DNA of 64,000 nt from Paenibacillus physcomitrellae. Lineage in GTDB: Bacteria; Bacillota; Bacilli; Paenibacillales; Paenibacillaceae. Made by a program: the position numbers and the translations under genes. A model generated the notes under the pieces. The model worked only from the letters and a program-made list of their open reading frames with translations, was not told the DNA's origin and did not search any database. This document shows positions 25,476-36,067 of this stretch, piece after piece. Location: the NCBI RefSeq assembly GCF_002240225.1, contig NZ_CP022584.1, positions 3,803,094-3,867,093 on the forward strand, read 5' to 3'. Numbering within the stretch: the first letter of the stretch is position 1; each line of letters starts with the position of its first letter.

Positions 25476-26120
25476 ATGCTGGAACATATGAAAGGAGCCA
25501 TCTTCGATCTGGACGGGGTGATCGTCGATACGGCTAAATATCATTTTTTGGCCTGGCGGGAGCTGGCCGCCCAGCTCGGGTTTGAATTTACGGAGCAGGA
25601 TAACGAAAGGCTGAAAGGGGTCAGCCGGATGGAATCGCTTCGGATCCTGCTGGAGGTTGGTGGGCTGGAGCTGCCGGAGGAGGAGCAGCAGAAGCTGGCC
25701 GAATCCAAAAACGCCAAATATGTGGAGTATATCTCCAAACTCGAGCAGTCCGAGCTTTTGCCCGGCGTAAGGGAATATCTGACCGGCCTCCGGGAGCAGG
25801 GGGTTAAAATCGCCCTCGGCTCGGCAAGCAAAAACGCCGCGTTTATTCTTGAGCGGCTCGGGATCGCCGGTTTGTTTGATGCCGTGGTGGACGGCACCAA
25901 AGTCTCTAAAGCCAAACCGGATCCAGAGGTTTTCCTCACCGCCTGCCGGGAGCTGGGTTTGGCGCCGCAGGAGTGTATCGTCTTTGAAGACGCCGCCGCC
26001 GGCGTTGCGGCTGCCAAAGCGGCAGGCACCGGCATCGTGGGCATCGGACGTCCGGAGGTGCTGGGGGAGGCGGATCAGGTGGTGGCCGGCATCTTTGAGC
26101 TTTTGGCGGACAGCCAATAA
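25476..26120 (+). CDS. pgmB: Beta-phosphoglucomutase
   Basis: HAD-superfamily mutase that turns beta-glucose-1-phosphate into glucose-6-phosphate, 214 aa. Motif I FDLDGVIVDTAKYHFLAW (nucleophile Asp and the beta-PGM cap contact), motif II ALGSASKN, motif III KAKPDPEVFL and motif IV FEDAAAGVAAAKAAG. Found next to two GH65 genes, which make its substrate; this context makes the call stronger than for a generic HAD protein. Thirty-five bases after the second GH65 gene, and a terminator follows. Confidence 0.94.
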   Translation: MLEHMKGAIFDLDGVIVDTAKYHFLAWRELAAQLGFEFTEQDNERLKGVSRMESLRILLEVGGLELPEEEQQKLAESKNAKYVEYISKLEQSELLPGVREYLTGLREQGVKIALGSASKNAAFILERLGIAGLFDAVVDGTKVSKAKPDPEVFLTACRELGLAPQECIVFEDAAAGVAAAKAAGTGIVGIGRPEVLGEADQVVAGIFELLADSQ

Positions 26121-26196
26121 AGCGGGGAGGTTGGACTCTTTTTCGGAAGGTTTGCCTATTGGATTCTTCAAGGCTCTAGGGAATTGTCCCGCAGGA

Positions 26197-26256
26197 AAAC
26201 CGCAAGCAATCCTTCGCTCCGTGCAGGAGGGGACACCCGCTTGCGGCTTTTCCTTT
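26197..26256 (+). terminator. Terminator after pgmB
   Basis: AAAACCGCAAGC and GCTTGCGGCTTTTCC form a 12-bp stem around a 30-nt loop with a T-rich tail. It separates the enzyme genes from the regulatory genes. Confidence 0.7.
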
Positions 26257-26325
26257 TCCGGTGGAGAAATCGGCAGGGGGAAGGATAACTTCCTCTGCAG
26301 GGAGAATATGATGCTAGAGGATTAC

Positions 26326-26339
26326 TGAATGCGTTTACA
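26326..26339 (+). promoter_or_regulatory. Candidate cre (CcpA) site
   Basis: TGAATGCGTTTACA fits the cre consensus TGWAANCGNTNWCA with one mismatch and lies about 27 nt before the sensor kinase start. It would place the locus's two-component system under glucose repression. Confidence 0.55.
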
Positions 26340-26366
26340 TCCCCCTGCCCGAAAGGAGGCCATCCC

Positions 26367-28262
26367 GTGCATTTACCTATAAATCCCGGCCGGAGTCCCC
26401 GGAATCAACTGGAGGATCGGCTTCGGAATTCCGGGGATCCGCCCAAGAAGAAACACCGGAATCCACTGGGGAGCCTGACGGTTAAGCAGCAACTGTTTCT
26501 TCTGTTTCTGGTGCTGGGCGTGCCCCTGTTCGTACTGTTCAGCTACGGGAGCTGGAAGACGGAAAACGTGCTCAAAAGGCATGTGACCAACGCCTACATC
26601 GAACTGAACAAACAGAACTTTATCCTCATCAACAGGGACACGGAATCGATCAACAAAATTACGTCGACCGTGATCCAAAACCCGCTGCTGCAGCAGATTG
26701 ACATGAACGGGAAGGACAGCATTCTCTCCAGGCTGAGCACCTACATCAAGCTGGAAAACACGCTGGCCGGTTACTCCCAGGCCGCCAACGGGCGGGAGCC
26801 CAATTATTATTCGCTCTATATTTATGACCCGAACAATTATTATTCGTTTGCACCCAATTACCCGGAGGTCCGCAAGGCCGGGGTTTATTTCTTCACAGAA
26901 GACGAGAAGCCGGACTGGTACGATGAAGCCGTGGCGAAGAAAGGCAACGGTTATCTGCGCATTCTCGACCAGCTTTCCCCCTACAGTCCGAAAGAGCAGA
27001 CGCTGGGTTACGTCCGGGCGATCAATAATATTTCACAGGGAGGAACCATCGGCGTGCTTGTCGTCACCCGCATGAACGATAAGTTCAACGAAGCTTTCCG
27101 CAACGTATCGCTGCTCGAGGGCAATATCTATTTGACGGACTGGGACAATCGGGTGCTGGCCAGTACGACCGACGAGACGAACACCATGCTGGATCTGCCG
27201 CAGGAGGTCTCTCCGCCGAGCAAAGGGGAAGGCGTTGTCGATGTCATAACGTCCGATTTCATTTATGTCATGAATTATAATCATTATTTGGGCCAGAAGC
27301 TGGTTTATCAAATTCCGACCAAGTCCCTGCTGCAGCAGCAAAAAGAAATCAAACACGTCATGCAGCTGATTTCGCTGGTGTACGCATTTGCCGTGTTTGT
27401 GCTGATCACTTATTTCTGGCGGGCGCTGATGACACCGCTGCAGAAGCTGGCTTTTTTCGTGCGGAGGTATGAGCCTGGCGGTCCCGTTCCCAAACTGCCG
27501 GACAACAGCAAAGACAATGAGGTGGGCATCCTGATCCGCTCTACGTATGAGATGGCCAGCCGCCTGAACGGCATGGTCCGCAATCAGTACGAAATGGAGA
27601 TCCGGCAGAGGGAAGCTCAGCTGCAGATTCTATACCAGCAGATCAATCCGCATTTGCTGTACAACACGCTGGAGAGTATTTATTGGAAAAGCGAACTGGA
27701 AGGCAGCCATGAATCGGCTGAAATGATCAAAGAGCTCTCCAAGCTGATGAAGATCAGCTTGAGCCGGGGACGCGAGCTGATCACGCTGGAAGAGGAGCTT
27801 GAGCACGCGCGCGCTTATGTCAAGCTGCAGGAGCATCGTTATGAATATGGGTGCAGGGTGAGCTGGCAGCTTGATAACCAGCCTGACGTACGCGGCACGC
27901 TGATTCCGAAGGTTACGCTGCAGCCGCTGATCGAGAATGCGATGATTCATGGTGTGAAGCATATGGGTGAAGACGGCGAAATCGTGGTTTCGACATATGA
28001 GCGGGAGGATCGGGTTGTGATTCGCATCGAAGATAACGGCTATAAGAAAGTTGATTTCGAAGCGCTGGAGAAGCTGCTTTATGACGAGAACCCGGACCAT
28101 TCGTTAGGCTATGGCATTCGCAATGTACAGCAGCGCATTCGTCTGCATTTCGGCGAACCGTTCGGGCTGTCCTACCGGCCGCGGGAAGGTGGGGGAACGG
28201 TCGTGGAAATGCTGCTGCCGAAGCATTCGAGCCAAGCAGAAGGAGAGGATCAAGATGTATAA
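26367..28262 (+). CDS. Sensor histidine kinase, YesM family
   Basis: Membrane sensor, 631 aa. A first transmembrane helix (QQLFLLFLVLGVPLFVLFSY) near residue 50, a long extracytoplasmic ligand-binding region, a second helix (LISLVYAFAVFVLITYFW) near 340, a HAMP linker, then a His-kinase core with the phospho-accepting His429 in QQINPHLLYNTLESIYWKSE and an ATP-binding domain (VTLQPLIENAMIHGVKH, GYGIRNVQQRIRLHFGEP). GTG start with AAAGGAGG upstream. Its stop overlaps the response regulator start by 8 nt. Presumably senses the oligosaccharide imported by the neighbouring ABC system. Confidence 0.93.
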   Translation: MHLPINPGRSPRNQLEDRLRNSGDPPKKKHRNPLGSLTVKQQLFLLFLVLGVPLFVLFSYGSWKTENVLKRHVTNAYIELNKQNFILINRDTESINKITSTVIQNPLLQQIDMNGKDSILSRLSTYIKLENTLAGYSQAANGREPNYYSLYIYDPNNYYSFAPNYPEVRKAGVYFFTEDEKPDWYDEAVAKKGNGYLRILDQLSPYSPKEQTLGYVRAINNISQGGTIGVLVVTRMNDKFNEAFRNVSLLEGNIYLTDWDNRVLASTTDETNTMLDLPQEVSPPSKGEGVVDVITSDFIYVMNYNHYLGQKLVYQIPTKSLLQQQKEIKHVMQLISLVYAFAVFVLITYFWRALMTPLQKLAFFVRRYEPGGPVPKLPDNSKDNEVGILIRSTYEMASRLNGMVRNQYEMEIRQREAQLQILYQQINPHLLYNTLESIYWKSELEGSHESAEMIKELSKLMKISLSRGRELITLEEELEHARAYVKLQEHRYEYGCRVSWQLDNQPDVRGTLIPKVTLQPLIENAMIHGVKHMGEDGEIVVSTYEREDRVVIRIEDNGYKKVDFEALEKLLYDENPDHSLGYGIRNVQQRIRLHFGEPFGLSYRPREGGGTVVEMLLPKHSSQAEGEDQDV

Positions 28263-29604
28263 CCTGTTAATTGTGGATGATGAACCCTTAATTTGCCGGG
28301 GGCTGCAGAACCTGCTGGCTACCTCGGGGCTCGACATTGAACAGATTTTCACCGCCAGCAGCGGACACGAGGCTCTGGATTATATCCGCATGGAAGAAGT
28401 CGACCTGTTGATTACCGACATTCAGATGGGCTCGATGAGCGGCATCGAACTGATGCAGCAGGCCAAACTGGTAAAACCGCAGCTTCAGGCCATTATTATT
28501 TCAGCGCATGAAACTTTTCAGTACGCCCAGATGGCCATCCGGCTCGGCGCCAAAGATTATTTAATCAAACCGCTGAACAGCGAACAGTTTCTCGATACCG
28601 TCCGCAGCACCCTGCTGAAGCTGGAGAAAATGCAGCCGAAGCTGGAGCAGTTCGTTATGAATTTGGATGAGCACTTCAGCATGCATGATCCGCAGCCGGA
28701 GCAGGCCAAACTGCTCAACCGGCTGCTGGACAATCCGGCGGCCGTGCTGCAAGAGACAGAATCCGGCGTTAAGGATCATCAAGCCCAATGGACCGGATTG
28801 GAGCAGCTTAAGCTGGAGGGGCCTTATTTTGCCGTCATTAAAGTCAAATTAAGCCGGGAGGCCAATCCGCAAAAGACGCTTACCGACCGGGATTTGCAGC
28901 TGTTCCGGTATGCCGCGCTGAATATCGTTCAGGAGCTGCTGGGGCAGGAATGGAACTTCGAAGCTTGTTATTCGCAGGATGACCAAATCAGCATCATCCT
29001 GCAGTGGCAGGAAGGCGATGACGAGGATTCGGCCGTTCACAAGCTGAATCAGCTGGAGATGATCGGACGCAGCCTGCACCACAACCTGCATACATTTCTT
29101 CATATCCATGCCGTGATCGGCATCAGCCAGATCCTCAAAGGCCTTCTTTTTCTGGATGTGCTGAATAAGCAGGCTAGCAGAGCGACCTTATGGAACCGTG
29201 AACACCGGGATCATTATGTGTTTTATTACGGCGATTTCAACTGGGGCGGCTACAATCAGGAGCCTTCCGACGAAGAGATGAATTCGCAGAGCAACCAGAT
29301 CGTAGAGAAGACGAAGGCCTATATTGAACAGAATTACGCCCAGAAAGGGCTGACGATTCATGAAGTGGCGAAGAAAAACCATGTCAGTCCCAACTATCTG
29401 AGTTATCTCTTTAAGAAAAATACCGGCTACAACCTGTGGGAATACGTGATCAAGCTGCGGATGGAAGAAAGCAGGCAGCTGATCCTGCATACCGATATGC
29501 GGCGGTACGAGATTGCCGAGAAGGTCGGGTACGAGTCGCCCGAGCATTTTAGCAAAATTTTCAAAAAATATTACGGCATCAGCCCAAGCGAAATGAAGAA
29601 GTAA
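28255..29604 (+). CDS. AraC-type response regulator, YesN family
   Basis: 449 aa. Receiver domain at the N-terminus with phospho-acceptor Asp55 (LLITDIQMGSMSG) and conserved Lys in YLIKPLN; a middle region of unknown fold; and two AraC helix-turn-helix motifs at the C-terminus (TIHEVAKKNHVSPNYLSYLFKKNTGYN, YEIAEKVGYESPEHFSKIFKKYYGISPSEMKK). The start at 28255 is favoured over the longer frame because the receiver begins at once (MYNLLIVDDEP) and AGGAGAGG precedes it. Partner of the overlapping kinase; likely activates the ABC transporter and enzyme genes. Confidence 0.94.
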   Translation: MYNLLIVDDEPLICRGLQNLLATSGLDIEQIFTASSGHEALDYIRMEEVDLLITDIQMGSMSGIELMQQAKLVKPQLQAIIISAHETFQYAQMAIRLGAKDYLIKPLNSEQFLDTVRSTLLKLEKMQPKLEQFVMNLDEHFSMHDPQPEQAKLLNRLLDNPAAVLQETESGVKDHQAQWTGLEQLKLEGPYFAVIKVKLSREANPQKTLTDRDLQLFRYAALNIVQELLGQEWNFEACYSQDDQISIILQWQEGDDEDSAVHKLNQLEMIGRSLHHNLHTFLHIHAVIGISQILKGLLFLDVLNKQASRATLWNREHRDHYVFYYGDFNWGGYNQEPSDEEMNSQSNQIVEKTKAYIEQNYAQKGLTIHEVAKKNHVSPNYLSYLFKKNTGYNLWEYVIKLRMEESRQLILHTDMRRYEIAEKVGYESPEHFSKIFKKYYGISPSEMKK

Positions 29605-29717
29605 GATAGGCTACCATTACCATAGAACTGCACATGTGCGGCCCCTCCAGGATTTCCTACAATAATTAGAGAGACCGGAATCCCGGTTAGAATCATCAGA
29701 GGAATGAGGGAGACAAG

Positions 29718-30644
29718 ATGGGCCAATCCGCAATTGCCGCAGAACAGGAGATTAAACCTGAATCCGCTGTTCACCGGAGAAGAAACGGCCGCTGGAAGAA
29801 GCATCTTTGGGGTTATTTATTTTTAGTTCCGGCCTTGATTATTTTTGTGCTGTTTCTGTGGGTCCCGATTATTAAGGGGTTCGTGTACAGTTTTTATCAT
29901 GTCGATTTCGTCAAGGGCAACGAGTTTGTCGGCTTTGACAACTACGCCAAAGTGTTCCATGACGGCGATGTGCTGATTTCCATTAAGAATACGTTTTATT
30001 ACATGCTGCTTTGCCTTGCAATTGGCTTTTGGGTTCCCATTGCCGTATCGATCGCCATTTCGGAGCTTAGAAAGTTCCAGGGATTTGTACGGATTGCGGC
30101 CTATCTGCCCTATGTGGTACCGGGAGTGGTCCTCTACGGCTTATGGAGATGGCTGTATGATCCGATTGGACCGATCAATGGAGTGTTGACAACGCTTGGC
30201 TTTGATCCCGTATCGTTTATCTCCGACAGCAGGTGGTCCATGGTCTCGCTGGTGGTGATGGAGACCTGGCAGCAGTTCGGATCGGCGATGTTGATCTACC
30301 TGGCCGGCGTGCTCGCCATCCCGAAGGACTGGTATGAAGCGGCCGAAATCGATGGCGCAGGCGTATGGGCCCGTATCCGTCATATTACGCTCCCATCGAT
30401 GAAGGGGCTTATCGTGCTGATGCTGATTCTACAGCTGATTGGCACCTCCCAGGCTTATCAGGCCCAACTGGCCATGCTGGACGGGGGTCCGAACAAAGCG
30501 ACCTTGACTTATGCGCTTCTGATCGTCAAGTATGCCTTCACCAGTTTGGATTACGGAACTGCAACCGCACTGGGTGTGCTGATGTTTATCGTACTTGGCG
30601 TGCTTGGCATTCTGCAGTTCAGACTGAGCAAGGAGGACTACTGA
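29718..30644 (+). CDS. Sugar ABC transporter permease (MalF-like)
   Basis: 308 aa, six transmembrane segments; the inner-loop EAA motif reads YEAAEIDGAGVWARIRHITLPSM. Carbohydrate-uptake (CUT1) type. Begins 113 nt after the response regulator and is followed two bases later by the second permease. No ATPase gene is nearby, as is usual for CUT1 systems in Paenibacilli, which share a common MsmX-like ATPase (family knowledge). Confidence 0.94.
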   Translation: MGQSAIAAEQEIKPESAVHRRRNGRWKKHLWGYLFLVPALIIFVLFLWVPIIKGFVYSFYHVDFVKGNEFVGFDNYAKVFHDGDVLISIKNTFYYMLLCLAIGFWVPIAVSIAISELRKFQGFVRIAAYLPYVVPGVVLYGLWRWLYDPIGPINGVLTTLGFDPVSFISDSRWSMVSLVVMETWQQFGSAMLIYLAGVLAIPKDWYEAAEIDGAGVWARIRHITLPSMKGLIVLMLILQLIGTSQAYQAQLAMLDGGPNKATLTYALLIVKYAFTSLDYGTATALGVLMFIVLGVLGILQFRLSKEDY

Positions 30645-30645
30645 G

Positions 30646-31524
30646 ATGGCTAAGCATACACACGAACGCGGCATACTGTCGAATCACGATTTGAAGAAAC
30701 CGCTGAACCGGATCGTTTATGGAATTATGATTCTATTCATAGTCATTATGGTCGTAACGATGCTGTACCCGATCCTGATGACGATGTTTAACGGGCTTAA
30801 ATCCAATCAGGAGGTCAACTCGTTTCCGCCGCACTTTTTCCCGGAGCAGTGGAATTGGGACAATTTCAAGCAGGGCTGGAATTACATCGACCTGGTCGGC
30901 TTCTTGAAAAATACGGTGTTCATCTTCCTGGGCAACATGGTGATGACCATTGTCATTCTTGGTTTGGCCGCCTTCAGCATCTCGCGGCTGAATGTGCCGT
31001 TTAAGAAAGCCTTTTATTTCTTCTTTCTGATGACGTTGTTTATTCCGGCTTCCAGCTACATGATCCCGAACTTCGTTAACCTGAAGGAGCTGGGGCTGCT
31101 CAACAGCTATCTGGCCTTCTGGCTGCCTGCCGGGGCCAATACGTTTTTCTTCCTGCTGTTGAAGAATTTCTTCGACGGCATCCATATTGAAATCTTTGAA
31201 GCGGGCCGGATCGACGGGGCTTCCGAGGTGGCGAGCTTCTTCCGGATTGCCGTGCCGCTGTCGCTGCCGATTATTTTTACACTGGCGATCTTTACGTTCT
31301 CAACGGCCTGGAATGACTGGTTCTGGCCATCTCTGGTCATGCAGACCGAAGACAAATATACGCTGGCGACTGCGATCTACAAGTACGTGATTAACGTGCG
31401 GGCGCTGAACACCAACATCAAGTTTGCGATTTTATTTATGGTCATGGTGCCGCCGATTTTCGTATTCCTGGCCTTCCAGAAGTTTATTATGCGTGGCGTC
31501 AACATGTCTGCCGTCAAAGGCTGA
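30646..31524 (+). CDS. Sugar ABC transporter permease (MalG-like)
   Basis: 292 aa, six predicted transmembrane segments, EAA motif FEAGRIDGASEVASFFRIAVPLSLP. Partner of the preceding permease; AAGGAGG lies in the 3' end of that gene, so the two are translationally coupled. Confidence 0.94.
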   Translation: MAKHTHERGILSNHDLKKPLNRIVYGIMILFIVIMVVTMLYPILMTMFNGLKSNQEVNSFPPHFFPEQWNWDNFKQGWNYIDLVGFLKNTVFIFLGNMVMTIVILGLAAFSISRLNVPFKKAFYFFFLMTLFIPASSYMIPNFVNLKELGLLNSYLAFWLPAGANTFFFLLLKNFFDGIHIEIFEAGRIDGASEVASFFRIAVPLSLPIIFTLAIFTFSTAWNDWFWPSLVMQTEDKYTLATAIYKYVINVRALNTNIKFAILFMVMVPPIFVFLAFQKFIMRGVNMSAVKG

Positions 31525-31719
31525 AACCGGGCTGCCCTTGAGGGGGCTGCAGGTTTCGGCTTTGTCCGAACACCCGGCTGTAGGCGCCGATCTTCGGCAT
31601 ACGCCATAATCAAAGCGTAAACCTGCACACACGATGAATAAGATTGCACATCGTCATAGAGGGCGGCTTTTTCTAAGATAAGGATGTAAGTTACTCATAC
31701 GCGAAAAGGGGAAATGATC

Positions 31720-33180
31720 ATGCGCAAGTTTACGGCGGTGCTTCTGTGCCTGCTAATGACCGGCAGTATCCTGGCTGCGTGCGGCGGGGGCAATAACAGC
31801 AAAAATAACGCCTCCGGCAATGCGGGCAGCAGCAACAATCCTGCAAGCGCTTCAACGAACAGCGGGGGCGACGCTTCGGCTTCCACCGACGATATCGCGA
31901 GCCGGAAAGTGACGATCAAAATCCATTATCCTACGCCTGACCTGACGGAAATGAGGGCTCAGGAGGACGATAAAATCAAGCGGTTCCAGGAAGTTTATCC
32001 GAATGTGGAGATCGTCAAAGACGACTGGCAGTATTCGGTGAACGAAATCGGCATCAAGATGGCTTCCAACGAAGCGCCAACCTTCTACAACACCTTTGCG
32101 ACCGAAGCGAAATTCCTGATCGAAAAAGGCTGGGTGGCCGATATCACCGATCTCTACAATAATTGGGAATTCAAAGACCAGATGAATCCGGTTTTACAAG
32201 ACCAGTTTATTGTGGACGGCAAGGTATACGGCATAGCGCAAAACGGCTACATCACTTCGACGGTTGTGAACAAAAAGCTGCTTGACGCCAAAGGCGTAGC
32301 CGTTCCGCCGCTCGACTGGACCTGGGATGATATGTATAATGCGGCCAAAGGGGTAGCGGAGCCTAAGAAAGGCATCGCCGGCATTGCTCCGATGGGCAAA
32401 GGCAACGAAGCGGGCTGGAACTGGACTAACTTCCTGTACGAAGCCGGCGGAGACATCGAGAAGGTAGAAGGCGGCAAAGTAACGCAAACCTTTAACTCCG
32501 ATGCAGCAGTCAAGGCTCTTGATTTCTACAAAAAGCTGAAATGGGAAGCTAATGCCATTCCGCAGGACTGGGCGCTTGGCTGGGGCGATGCCATTGCCGC
32601 CTTTAAGGAAGGCCGTGCAGCGATGGTGATCGCAGGTGCAGCCGATATTATCGAACCGGCGCTGAATCAAGGGGGCATGAAACCTGAAGACGTGCTGACT
32701 TACCCAATGCCTGCAGCTGAAGCTGGCGGCAAACATACCGGCATCCTTGGCGGCAATTATTTGGTAATCAACCCAAACGCTACGAAAGACGAGCAGGAAA
32801 TGGCGTTCCGCTATATTACCTTTGATTACTTCTCCGACAAGGGGCTTGAAGCTACCGAAGCGATTATTAAAGACCGTCAAAAGGACGGCAAATATTATGT
32901 GCCTCAGCTGATCGACTATTATAAAGAAGATTCCGAATTCGGCCAAAAAGCCAAAGCGATCTACGACAATTACGATAATGTGTACAAATATGATCCAAAC
33001 ATCCTGGCTCTGCTGGACGGCAAACCTGAAGCCCAATACGGCACGCAGGATTATTACGGAACGATGTCCAATGTGATCCAGGAGGCTTTCTCGAAGAAAG
33101 GTACGGACAGCAAGAAACAAATTGAAGAAGCGGCGAACACGGTGCAGACGAAATTCTTTGATGCAGTGAAAGCTGAATAG
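31720..33180 (+). CDS. Solute-binding lipoprotein of the sugar ABC transporter
   Basis: About 486 aa. Lipoprotein signal peptide (KFTAVLLCLLMTGSILAACGG) with the lipid-attached Cys in LAAC, then a Ser/Asn/Gly-rich linker, then a type-1 extracellular binding domain (KRFQEVYPNVEIVKDDWQYSVNEIGIKMASNEAPTFYN ... GRAAMVIAGAADIIEPAL). The start at ATG 31720 has AAAAGGGG eight bases upstream. It binds the oligosaccharide outside the membrane and delivers it to the two permeases. Confidence 0.94.
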   Translation: MRKFTAVLLCLLMTGSILAACGGGNNSKNNASGNAGSSNNPASASTNSGGDASASTDDIASRKVTIKIHYPTPDLTEMRAQEDDKIKRFQEVYPNVEIVKDDWQYSVNEIGIKMASNEAPTFYNTFATEAKFLIEKGWVADITDLYNNWEFKDQMNPVLQDQFIVDGKVYGIAQNGYITSTVVNKKLLDAKGVAVPPLDWTWDDMYNAAKGVAEPKKGIAGIAPMGKGNEAGWNWTNFLYEAGGDIEKVEGGKVTQTFNSDAAVKALDFYKKLKWEANAIPQDWALGWGDAIAAFKEGRAAMVIAGAADIIEPALNQGGMKPEDVLTYPMPAAEAGGKHTGILGGNYLVINPNATKDEQEMAFRYITFDYFSDKGLEATEAIIKDRQKDGKYYVPQLIDYYKEDSEFGQKAKAIYDNYDNVYKYDPNILALLDGKPEAQYGTQDYYGTMSNVIQEAFSKKGTDSKKQIEEAANTVQTKFFDAVKAE

Positions 33181-33205
33181 GGCTTAACTTGAGGAAGGTA
33201 AAAAG

Positions 33206-33238
33206 AAAGAGCACTCCATCTGATGGGGTGCTCTTCGT
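33206..33238. terminator. Terminator between binding-protein gene and SDR gene
   Basis: AAAGAGCACTCC and GGGGTGCTCTT pair with a short loop. The better T tail (TTTCTTTTT) is on the minus strand, so it chiefly ends the SDR gene, possibly both. Confidence 0.7.
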
Positions 33239-33305
33239 CTGTTAAAATAGGGCCAAAGCAAATCATGTATTTTCTGCTCCCCCGCTTTCCGGGGATGGGT
33301 GGGAA

Positions 33306-34016
33306 TTACCAAGCATAAACGCCATTTGCGTCCAGGAATTCGCCGTTATGACGTTTACCGTCCGTGGCATAACCTACGATAATGGCAGCACCGGCTTCTT
33401 TGGATTTGCCGCCCGGAGCATTGCCGTTCAGATCGGTAGATGTGAATCCTGGCGTTACTGCAAATACTTGAGCTTTGCTGCCTCTAACCTCATAGGCCAT
33501 CGCCAGCGTCATGGCATTGTTGGCTGTCTTCGAGGAATTATAGTCGAACGCGTTTAACGTGGATTCCGCATTCTGCATGTGATCCAGAGAAGCCATATCG
33601 GTCGACACGTTTACGACGGTTCCTTCGTTCTGTTTGATCAAAGGGAACAAACGCTGGTTCAGCCGGAAAGTGCCGAAGAAGTTCACTTCAAAGGCGTTCC
33701 GCAAATCTTCTTCCCGGGTGTCGGTAAAAGAGCTGGAGAACGCGCCCGGCATGCCGGCGTTGTTAATCAGCAGCTTTAAGTCGGAATACTTTTCCTTAAT
33801 CGTACGGGCAGCCTGCTCAATGCTTGTCAAGTCATTCATATCAATTTGCACAAATTCTACATCCATCCCTTTGGAGGTCAACTCGGCTGCTGCAGCATTT
33901 CCGCGTTCGGCGTCACGGGCGCCAAGCAGAACCTTCCATCCGGCTTCACCCAGCTGTTGTACGATCTCAAAGCCAATTCCTTTATTTGCGCCAGTTACAA
34001 AAGCAGTTTGTTTCAT
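33306..34016 (-). CDS. Short-chain dehydrogenase/reductase
   Basis: NAD(P)-dependent oxidoreductase of the classical SDR family, 236 aa. Cofactor motif TGANKGIGFE (TGxxxGIG), NNAG in LLINNAGMPG, catalytic Ser in NVSTDMASL and YNSSK (YxxxK). Like many carbonyl-reductase-type SDRs of Bacilli. Divergent from a MerR gene, with a MerR-style promoter between them, so it is probably induced by that regulator. Substrate unknown. Confidence 0.92.
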   Translation of the reverse strand: MKQTAFVTGANKGIGFEIVQQLGEAGWKVLLGARDAERGNAAAAELTSKGMDVEFVQIDMNDLTSIEQAARTIKEKYSDLKLLINNAGMPGAFSSSFTDTREEDLRNAFEVNFFGTFRLNQRLFPLIKQNEGTVVNVSTDMASLDHMQNAESTLNAFDYNSSKTANNAMTLAMAYEVRGSKAQVFAVTPGFTSTDLNGNAPGGKSKEAGAAIIVGYATDGKRHNGEFLDANGVYAW

Positions 34017-34062
34017 GACAAATCCCTCTTTCTGTTATTTGTTATTTTCTTAACGATTTATA

Positions 34063-34093
34063 AGTTACTATGCTACACTTAGTGTAGGTCAAC
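34063..34093 (-). promoter_or_regulatory. MerR-type promoter with 19-nt spacer and dyad operator
   Basis: On the minus strand: -35 TTGACC (34093-34088), 19-nt spacer, -10 TAACTT (34068-34063). The spacer overlaps the dyad CTACACTAAGTGTAG (34088-34074). This overlong spacer with a central dyad is the classic MerR-activated arrangement, facing the SDR gene. Confidence 0.85.
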
Positions 34094-34121
34094 TATTAAT
34101 TTTTTATAAGAGAGGGATAAT

Positions 34122-34481
34122 ATGCTGACGATCGGAGAAGTAGCGAAAGAGGTCGGTTTAAATGTAGGCGCGATCCGTTTCTATGAAAGAAAAGGCCTGC
34201 TGGAACCGGCTGCCCGCAGCGAGCAGAACAACCGTTTATATACGGAGCATGAGCTGAACTGGCTGGTGTTTATCAAATGCCTTCGCGAAACCGGAATGAG
34301 CGTGGAGGATATTAAAAAATATTACGACAAGGTGGAAGAAGGAACCTCAACCCTGCCGGAACGAATTAAATTGATTCAGGATCAGAAGCAAAAGCTGCTG
34401 AACGATATAGAAATGAAGAAAGCTCAGCTGGTTCATTTGGAACGGAAGCTGGAACGTTACTACCGTGGCGAGAACTACTAG
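34122..34481 (+). CDS. MerR family transcriptional regulator
   Basis: 119 aa: an N-terminal winged helix (MLTIGEVAKEVGLNVGAIRFYERKGLLEPAARSEQNNRLYTEHEL) and a coiled-coil dimerisation helix (IKLIQDQKQKLLNDIEMKKAQLVHLERKLERYY) with no further effector domain and no metal-binding cysteines in the C-terminal loop, so a small-molecule or aldehyde/redox-type sensor is likelier than a metal sensor. Divergent from the SDR gene. Confidence 0.92.
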   Translation: MLTIGEVAKEVGLNVGAIRFYERKGLLEPAARSEQNNRLYTEHELNWLVFIKCLRETGMSVEDIKKYYDKVEEGTSTLPERIKLIQDQKQKLLNDIEMKKAQLVHLERKLERYYRGENY

Positions 34482-34504
34482 AAACTTAAGTTTATATCCA
34501 AATA

Positions 34505-34550
34505 AAACGGTATCTTCTTTCCCTTTATAGGGAGAAGATACCGTTTGTTA
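34505..34550 (+). terminator. Terminator after the MerR gene
   Basis: AAACGGTATCTTCT and AGAAGATACCGTTT form a 14-bp perfect stem ending in TTTGTTAT. Confidence 0.8.
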
Positions 34551-34590
34551 TAATCCTGAAGTGTTTATGTTTACGCAAGCTCGCTGAGTG

Positions 34591-35951
<1,361 letters not shown>

Positions 35952-36067
35952 GGTAAAACTTCCTCTCTTGGTTTCTATGTAACGCAATAACGCGATAACA
36001 GCGGGGGACTCAAGCTCCCGCCGCTGTTATCTAGTATATCGCAATTTTTAGTTTCGTCTGTGCCGTT

